The position numbers and the translations under genes were made by a program. A stretch of 32,645 nt of DNA from the NCBI GenBank assembly GCA_020631155.1, contig JAHDHV010000019.1, forward strand, positions 1-32,645. The letters are read 5' to 3'. Below are positions 31,204 through 32,645 of this stretch, in pieces. The DNA comes from Bacteroidota bacterium. Its GTDB lineage: Bacteria > Bacteroidota > Bacteroidia > Chitinophagales > UBA2359. The number at the start of each line of letters is the position of its first letter. Positions within the stretch are counted from its first letter, which is position 1. The notes beneath the pieces are model-generated. The model was not told where the DNA came from. It saw only the letters and a list, made by a program, of their open reading frames with translations, and did no database searches.

Positions 31204-32401
31204 TTTTTATATTCTTTTTTATTACTAAAAAAACTTGTGTTAAAGCAACGGCACCGCCTACTAAAAATATAATGCCTGCCAGAAAAAAAGCTTGAGGAAG
31301 AGAATAAACATCAGCTATCCAACCTAAAAATGGAGCGATGCTTGCAAAAGTAAGACGCATCAAAAAGCTTGAAAGGGACAAAATGGTTGCTCGCATTTCT
31401 GAGCCTGTTTGTTCATTAATAAATGTATAGAAAAAAGGCTGTGCAATTCCACGGTTAATGTATAGTATAAATATAAATGCAATTCCTACAATATTAAGCA
31501 AAGAACTTTGCCCAATAAATGCAATTCCGAAATATCCTACAATGGTTAATATCAAAATTATAATAAATAATGCTGTTTGACTGTATTTCTGTTGTATATG
31601 GTGTGCCGACCATGCTACTATGCCGACTGTGAGGTTGAGTGCTGTCCATAAAATACCAAAATAGACTAGCGGAATTTCGGCAAATTGGAAATAGGGCTGT
31701 GCGAACCAGGCCATTGTAAGGGTAGATGCTGAAAGAATACCTGCATATAACAAAAACCAGCGCAATGTTGAATTTTCCAAAAAAGCAAAACGAAGGGTTT
31801 GTCGAATATTATCCCATGTTTTTTGATGTTTAAATTTCTGACTACGTGTAGGTTCTACTAAGGTGAAGGCGGCAAATATGCCAAAAAAACTCAATATAGT
31901 TTGAGCAAAAAAAGGATGTCTTAGGCTGTAGGTACTTGCTATAACGCCTCCCAAAATACCTGCTATTGCTTCCGAAAAACTGCCTATTGCATTAATACGA
32001 CCTTCATATTGTAGGTAATTTTTTTCTTTTTTAAGCTGCAATAAGGTATCATACAAAAGCGCAGAGTCTGAACCAGAAATAAAACTAACACCTACTCCCA
32101 ATAACAGCGCACTACCTAAAAAGTGTAGAAATTCATGAGCGAAACAATAGCCTACATAGCCCATAAAAGTAAAAAAAGTACCAACAATTAAAGATTTTTT
32201 TCGCCCTAATACATCTCCAAAATAGCCCGTAGGTACTTCTAAGATCACAATAGATAAGGAAAACAGGGCTTGCAAAGTCATTATATCCTGTGTTTGCAGA
32301 CCATTACTGTGATAAAAGGGAACAACAATAGGCATTGCCAATAAAAACCAACGGGAAAATCGAATGATATAGAGCTTGTAAATGTTGTGTATACTATTCA
32401 T
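31196..32401 (-). CDS. MFS transporter
   Basis: A 401-residue major facilitator superfamily protein with about twelve membrane helices. The motif-A loop after helix 2 is GYFGDVLGRKKS (Asp63, Arg67), and LGVGVSFISGSDSALLYDTLLQL lies near helix 4, a pattern seen in drug-efflux-like members. The second half begins near KHQKTWDNIRQTLRFAF, a cytoplasmic loop, and the protein ends in basic residues (VIKKNIKND). Substrate unknown. It is first in an operon with the S51 peptidase, whose ATG overlaps its end. Upstream are the hairpins of another minus-strand unit. Confidence 0.9.
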   Translation of the reverse strand: MNSIHNIYKLYIIRFSRWFLLAMPIVVPFYHSNGLQTQDIMTLQALFSLSIVILEVPTGYFGDVLGRKKSLIVGTFFTFMGYVGYCFAHEFLHFLGSALLLGVGVSFISGSDSALLYDTLLQLKKEKNYLQYEGRINAIGSFSEAIAGILGGVIASTYSLRHPFFAQTILSFFGIFAAFTLVEPTRSQKFKHQKTWDNIRQTLRFAFLENSTLRWFLLYAGILSASTLTMAWFAQPYFQFAEIPLVYFGILWTALNLTVGIVAWSAHHIQQKYSQTALFIIILILTIVGYFGIAFIGQSSLLNIVGIAFIFILYINRGIAQPFFYTFINEQTGSEMRATILSLSSFLMRLTFASIAPFLGWIADVYSLPQAFFLAGIIFLVGGAVALTQVFLVIKKNIKND

Positions 32402-32510
32402 TTTTGATTGTAAAGATAAACTTTTAATAGCAAAGACAAATACTTCAACTTATCTGCAAGTACCCAAATGTAAATAGACTGTTTTTGGCATAAAAAAGAT
32501 AAGTTCAGTA

Positions 32511-32546
32511 AAATAAAAAAGCCTATTCCACTGTTCTGGAATAGGC
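32511..32546 (-). terminator. Terminator for a minus-strand unit to the right
   Basis: GCCTATTCCA, loop CTGTTC, TGGAATAGGC: a perfect 10-bp stem. On the minus strand it is followed by TTTTTT. It sits upstream of the MFS gene, so it would end a minus-strand transcript coming from beyond the window. Confidence 0.75.
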
Positions 32547-32601
32547 AAACAAAATGCTAGTTTCTCCTATGTATGTATATAACCTTAAATTTTTTTTTTA
32601 G

Positions 32602-32631
32602 AAAAAACCTGCCCCGTTTTATGAGGAGCAG
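32602..32631 (-). terminator. Second minus-strand hairpin at the window edge
   Basis: On the minus strand CTGCTCC pairs with GGGGCAG (one mismatch) around an A-rich loop, followed by GTTTTTT. It may be a first terminator in tandem with the one at 32511-32546. Confidence 0.5.
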
Positions 32632-32645
32632 ATTTTCAAAATGCT

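Overview
The window is AT-rich chromosomal DNA from a member of the Bacteroidota. Five signs support this: short lipoprotein leaders ending in a lipobox Cys followed by polar residues; AT-rich gene leaders without Shine-Dalgarno sequences; TAnnTTTG promoter boxes; abundant PAS/HK signalling; and families such as a degenerate ureohydrolase and a DUF2807 lipoprotein. The genus cannot be fixed from sequence alone. No tRNA, rRNA, CRISPR array or complete insertion sequence was seen.

Layout. 36-3581 (-) is a single-chain type IIG restriction-modification enzyme with an IS200/REP-type HUH domain, and a REP-like palindrome, built in frame into its methyltransferase domain. 4041-5892 (+) is an operon of three lipoproteins, the last a small c-type cytochrome. 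5893-6845 is a repeat-rich gap that holds a symmetric foldback (MITE-like) element and a possible 35-residue ORF. 6846-8237 encodes a PcfJ-like protein. 8501-11147 is a light-signalling cluster: a LOV histidine kinase, a single-domain receiver and a receiver-kinase hybrid, with look-alike terminators on both sides. 11468-15734 carries housekeeping and accessory genes: an acyl-CoA dehydrogenase, a ureohydrolase-fold protein lacking half its metal ligands, a DUF2461 protein and a DLSGAS-repeat lipoprotein.

15.9-23.4 kb looks like a defence island. It holds an OLD/PARIS-like pair (AAA ATPase plus TOPRIM protein), a GHKL ATPase with a STAS-like N-terminus, a Gp37/Gp68 (DUF5131) cysteine-motif protein, and an adenine methyltransferase whose own nuclease domain looks dead but which overlaps a gene for an intact PD-(D/E)XK nuclease. 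The ATPase, GHKL and methyltransferase genes each follow the same TATATTTG promoter box. With the type IIG enzyme and another PD-(D/E)XK gene at 28767-29378, at least four nuclease-type systems lie in about 29 kb.

23.4-32.4 kb is mostly minus strand: a flippase-like membrane protein, an unrecognised membrane protein, two TPR proteins, a Ycf48/BNR-like lipoprotein, and an overlapping S51 peptidase and MFS transporter pair. Two hairpins at the right edge look like terminators of a minus-strand gene outside the window.

The gaps share a vocabulary of dispersed repeats: heptad-periodic tracts (AGAYNNG or its complement), a 26-bp block, a roughly 60-bp leader block in three places, short TTCGTGG-type motifs, and the 163-bp foldback element with a partial second copy. 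These, and the HUH/restriction fusion, are the least ordinary things here.
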